Positions 60,660 to 64,000 of a stretch of 64,000 bases of DNA are shown here, one piece after another (positions within the stretch are counted from its first letter, which is position 1; each line of letters begins with the position of its first letter). Source of the DNA: Saprospiraceae bacterium (GTDB lineage: Bacteria > Bacteroidota > Bacteroidia > Chitinophagales > Saprospiraceae). The DNA lies in assembly GCA_029263015.1 (NCBI GenBank), contig JAJCYI010000243.1, positions 1 to 64,000 of the forward strand, in the 5' to 3' direction. Position numbers and translations under genes: made by a program. The notes under the pieces were generated by a model. The model was not told the DNA's origin and did no database searches. It saw nothing but the letters and a program-made list of their open reading frames with translations.

Positions 60660-61955
60660 TCATTTGTTGTAGACCCAGATTGGGTAAAGTTTGTGGTAAT
60701 ATGCATTTTCTTTTTTAGTTACACCGCCTGATTTGGCTAAAAAATCTAACCAATCGGGGTTATTCAGAACTGCTTCTACATCAAAAAACACTTCAAATCC
60801 ATCCTCGATTGGCAAGTTATATGAAAACCCATTAGGAATTTTGGATAAAGTGTATTCTATTGAAACACTACTCACCAAAATTAATAATTTACCTTTTCGT
60901 GTAAGTACTTCTGATAATGAATTCATTATTTCATCAATTAGAGAGAGTCCCCCAACTGCTTCAAAATAATCTCTTTTACTATGAAATCTATCAAAGCTTT
61001 CATCTAAGAGTGGAATATATGGAGGATTGCAAACAATTAGGTCGAAGCTTTTTCCAAATAGTTCTTTTTGGAAATTACCGAAAGATAGGTGAATATCCAT
61101 ATGGTCAAACCTATAAGCGTTAAGGTTTCCACGTAGATTCCTATGGCAGCAATTTACCGACCCAAAATTAATATCTATAGATTTTAAACTATTTATTGTG
61201 CCGAAGTTCTTTGCCATTGAAACTGTAATAAGTCCATTTCCACATCCAATTTCTAAGGCACTTTCAAAATTAAGGTTTTCTGTTTCATATAATTGCTGGG
61301 TCAATATTTCAGCAATGAGAATAGTATCAATCGTGGGTCCGAACACTTCTATATCTTTTCTTCTATCAACATGTATCAGCACACCTCTATGATAAACCAT
61401 TTTGTGACCAGTACTCAAAATTTCTTTTAAAATATTTTTTTCTTTTGTTCCTGTGAAGCTAATAATTCCCCAAAAGTCAAAAACAGATTTAGGATTATCA
61501 ATTAAATCTACAAAATGGAATTTAGGGTATGCTGAAACTATCTCATACTTCAAAATGATACACTTTGACATGCCGCCCAAATAATATAAAACTCCTCCCT
61601 TTCTTGGGATATCGGCAATCAACCTCGAATTTCGAACTGATATAGTTAGATTTTTTATAAGATTAGACCAGAGTTGATAAAGTATGAGGGCTTCGGGTTC
61701 TCCGTTATTTCTTGGGTCGTGTATTTCTAAGTTCCATTCATTTACTTGCTCTAACCATTCTTTTAAGTTGTTAAAACCCAATTTTTTCAATATTTGGTCA
61801 GAATTCGAAAGGGAAAAGAAGTTAATAAATCCATCTGCGGAGGAGTTTTCATTTTTATCTAATACCCTTGCCCAATCTTCATAATTACCACTTTGGATAG
61901 AATTAGTAAGTATTGATTGAAATTCTTTATACTTATCTGATTCGAAATTTATCAT
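60660..61955 (-). CDS. Class I methyltransferase with NPPY motif
   Basis: A 431-aa SAM-dependent enzyme. Residues ~1-220 are helical and unfamiliar (FNNLKEWLEQVNEWNLEIHD). From ~225: ALEIGCGNGLITVSMA (SAM motif I), SIDINFGSVNCCHRNL, and LIVCNPPYIPLLDESF (motif IV NPPY), as in PrmC/HemK-type glutamine and N6-adenine methyltransferases. The order is that of N5-glutamine enzymes, but the long N-terminal part is not PrmC. First gene of the trio; upstream (61988-62051) lies an attC-like palindrome. AT-rich. Confidence 0.82.
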   Translation of the reverse strand: MINFESDKYKEFQSILTNSIQSGNYEDWARVLDKNENSSADGFINFFSLSNSDQILKKLGFNNLKEWLEQVNEWNLEIHDPRNNGEPEALILYQLWSNLIKNLTISVRNSRLIADIPRKGGVLYYLGGMSKCIILKYEIVSAYPKFHFVDLIDNPKSVFDFWGIISFTGTKEKNILKEILSTGHKMVYHRGVLIHVDRRKDIEVFGPTIDTILIAEILTQQLYETENLNFESALEIGCGNGLITVSMAKNFGTINSLKSIDINFGSVNCCHRNLRGNLNAYRFDHMDIHLSFGNFQKELFGKSFDLIVCNPPYIPLLDESFDRFHSKRDYFEAVGGLSLIDEIMNSLSEVLTRKGKLLILVSSVSIEYTLSKIPNGFSYNLPIEDGFEVFFDVEAVLNNPDWLDFLAKSGGVTKKENAYYHKLYPIWVYNK

Positions 61956-62562
61956 AGGTCATTAATTTATTATTTTCTTTTTTTCTGCTTGCCTGCAACT
62001 CGGATATAAACACACCTGGTGCGTTTATATCACTTATAAACAATATTGTTCAATGTATTAGGTCACTTAGCCAACTAATTATCTGTCAACAAAATACAGA
62101 TAAATATAAACAAAATTATTAATTTATATCACAAATATTTATAGGCGAGGTTGTATGTCTTCATCAGTAATGTTTGTTCGCTTTTTTTGGCCTTTCAAAA
62201 ATTCGGTAGAAAGGTATTGTGGGTTCCTAAATCCGCACTATCTGTTGCCGGATTTGGAAATCTGAGCTACCTTTCGAAATGAACTCTCTGCCAGCAGCTG
62301 AGTAAAGGTAAAAATAATCACGAACACCGCCCAATGCCCTTTTCTGCCTGTGGGCCTACCTAAAGTATTGAATGAAACGGGTCCTGTTTTTCAGACTAAA
62401 TTCTGGAGGCCTTGGGCTTCGTCCTTTACCTATCCTGCTGCCAGTGTCCTCTCTATTCTTCACATTGCATGCAAATTCAAACAAAACCTTAACGCCCCAC
62501 CAATGCAAACACCATTGCCCAAAACCCAGTATTTTTACGCCTAAAATAATCTTCCCTTAAAC
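61956..62562. other. Gene-free region with attC-like palindrome 2
   Basis: At 61988-62051: GATATAAAC (62003-62011) pairs with GTTTATATC (62023-62031). Minus-strand boxes are GAACAAT (left) and GTTGCAGGCAAG (right), similar to site 1. The rest is AT-rich with no recognisable coding; short frames before 62563 lack features. Pyrimidine-rich TTTTAC/TTTACC repeats appear just inside the next gene. Confidence 0.45.
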
Positions 62563-64000
62563 ATGAAACGACTTTTTTCCAATAAGCCCTTTTCAACCTT
62601 GTCCCATACCTTTTACCTTTTACTCTTTACTTTTTATTTATCCCCCCTAACTGCTCAAGAAACAGGCTACCGAATCGAAGTAGGCATTGATGCCTATGAG
62701 AGCGAGCAGGTCTATCTGGGCTTTCGCCGGGCCGACAAGGTTTACAGCAAGGACACCACGGCCATTGCCGATGGCAAATATGTTTTCGAGGGGGAAGAAG
62801 CGCTGCCGCCCGGCATTTATTTGATCTTGATGCCGCCCGACAACAAGTTCCTGGAATTTGTAGTCACAAAAGAGGAACAACATTTTTCCTTCACGACAAA
62901 AGCACCTTCTTTTTATAAAAATATGAAATTCAATGGGTCAGAAGAAAATCGGTTATTACATGATTACCAGTCGTTTATGAATGAACAGGTTGCCCTTTCA
63001 AGAAAAATTGAGGCACAGATCAAAAACGAAAAGGACGAGAATAAAAAGAAGAAACTCACTATACAAAAGGCAATTGTGAGCAAAGGGGTGAAAGCTCACC
63101 AGACTAAAACAGTCAATGACCACCCTGGGACTTATGTCTCCAAATTGGTTGCCGCTTTCCAAAAACCAGAAATCCCGGAAGCACCTGTCAATGCTGACGG
63201 TACCTCAGACGAACATTTTGCATTCAAATATTATAAGGCTCACTACTGGGACGGTTTTGACCTGTCAGACGAAATATTTGTGAACACACCTTATCTCAAA
63301 CAAAAAATTGACCGTTACCTCGACAAGCTGACCATCCAAACCCCTGACAGTATGATCGTTGCGGTAAATTATATTTTGGAGAAGGCTGCGCAAAATGACA
63401 AGGTGTTCCGCTATTCCCTTCCTTATTTATTGAATAAATTTTACAAACCAACCATCATGGGCATGGATGAAGTTTATGTCCATATTTCCGATAAATATTA
63501 TAAATCGGGCAAAGCTGATTGGGCAAGCAAGGAAAGCCTCAAAAAAATCACCGATGATGCTTTTATGATACGGGGAGTACTTGTTGGGAAACAGGCCCCT
63601 GATATTAAAGTACAGCTATTTGACCATTCTATCGAACAGTTCACCACCAACCTGATTTCGCCTTATGATGTGGATGCTGAATTCACGATTGTTTTTCTGT
63701 GGAAGCCTGGGTGCGGGCACTGCAAGGCGATGACGGCCGAACTGATTCCTTTTTATGAAGAATGGAAAGACAAGGGTGTCGAAATATTCTCTATTTCATC
63801 GGCCAATCACATGGATGCCGAAAATGCCATTAAAGATATAAAAGATAAAGGGATGCCGTGGATCGTGACCGCCGACCTCTTCACCCGGGCACGTGCCATG
63901 CAAAATTATTATGGCATTTCGCTTCCCAAATTATATGTTTTGGACAAAAACAAAATAATCATCGCCAATCGCGTGGGTGTGCCCCAATTGCCTGACATTA
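62563..64000 (+). CDS. Exported thioredoxin-fold protein (incomplete at window end)
   Basis: 479 codons, running off the right edge. Signal peptide (TFYLLLFTFYLSPLTAQ), then a DUF4369-like N-terminal beta domain (YRIEVGIDAYESEQVYLGFR, AIADGKYVFEGEEALPPGIY), a helical middle part resembling DUF5106 (YYKAHYWDGFDLSDEIFVN), and from about residue 345 a thioredoxin/TlpA domain with active-site Cys pair in FLWKPGCGHCKAMTAEL. Such proteins are periplasmic thiol-disulfide oxidoreductases of Bacteroidota. Coding of the signal peptide is made of imperfect TTTTACTT repeats. Confidence 0.88.
   Translation, partial: MKRLFSNKPFSTLSHTFYLLLFTFYLSPLTAQETGYRIEVGIDAYESEQVYLGFRRADKVYSKDTTAIADGKYVFEGEEALPPGIYLILMPPDNKFLEFVVTKEEQHFSFTTKAPSFYKNMKFNGSEENRLLHDYQSFMNEQVALSRKIEAQIKNEKDENKKKKLTIQKAIVSKGVKAHQTKTVNDHPGTYVSKLVAAFQKPEIPEAPVNADGTSDEHFAFKYYKAHYWDGFDLSDEIFVNTPYLKQKIDRYLDKLTIQTPDSMIVAVNYILEKAAQNDKVFRYSLPYLLNKFYKPTIMGMDEVYVHISDKYYKSGKADWASKESLKKITDDAFMIRGVLVGKQAPDIKVQLFDHSIEQFTTNLISPYDVDAEFTIVFLWKPGCGHCKAMTAELIPFYEEWKDKGVEIFSISSANHMDAENAIKDIKDKGMPWIVTADLFTRARAMQNYYGISLPKLYVLDKNKIIIANRVGVPQLPDI

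Overview
The window is a chromosomal segment of a member of the Bacteroidota, probably close to the Saprospiria. Evidence for the phylum: type IX secretion (T9SS) C-terminal sorting domains, a GLPGLI-family protein next to a TonB-dependent outer-membrane protein, a DUF4369-thioredoxin exported protein, and -7 boxes of the TAnnTTTG type in front of several genes. The class-level placement is only an impression. No rRNA, tRNA or CRISPR array was found.

Layout. 0-6.3 kb: an exported protein cut short by a MITE-like element, a giant HYR-like/dockerin-like T9SS protein, a cupin, and a leuD gene broken after 48 codons. 6.4-11.9 kb: a membrane XRE regulator between two direct repeats, then an exported 515-aa protein interrupted by an IS21-family element (8795-11629) with a perfect 8-bp target duplication. 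12-18.7 kb: AAA_14/DUF4143 ATPase, clpB, and a TPR-membrane-HTH regulator. 18.8-30 kb: accessory cluster of three tandem paralogues of unknown function, a GT4 glycosyltransferase, an FkbM methyltransferase, a phage-collar-domain protein, a T9SS cargo protein, a mini-protein with a PEP-CTERM-like tail, an LRR protein, a higBA module, a phosphodiesterase-TPR-sulfotransferase fusion and a small CTD-like protein. This is my first candidate for an undescribed surface or glycan-decoration system. 30-44 kb: a parE-type module, a cNMP-binding/AlbA_2 protein, a second DUF4143 ATPase, then housekeeping genes (M20 peptidase, radA, threonylcarbamoyl-AMP synthase, a NarL-type response regulator, aroE, rpiB) and a histidine kinase. 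44-54 kb: GLPGLI protein, TonB-type receptor, GH113-like protein, CPA1 antiporter, amino-acid permease. 54.5-62 kb: a clearly AT-richer block on the minus strand. It holds a tightly overlapping ATP-grasp / ATP-grasp / aspartoacylase-like operon, which looks like a small-peptide or amide pathway, and a methyltransferase / unknown / HAD trio flanked by two similar attC-like palindromes. The window ends inside a thioredoxin-fold exported protein.

The intergenic space is full of palindromes. One family of about 160-bp hairpin elements with TA ends has five copies, one nested inside another. Other palindromes act as probable shared terminators between convergent genes. At rpiB / histidine kinase a perfect 25-bp inverted repeat encodes the C-termini of both proteins.
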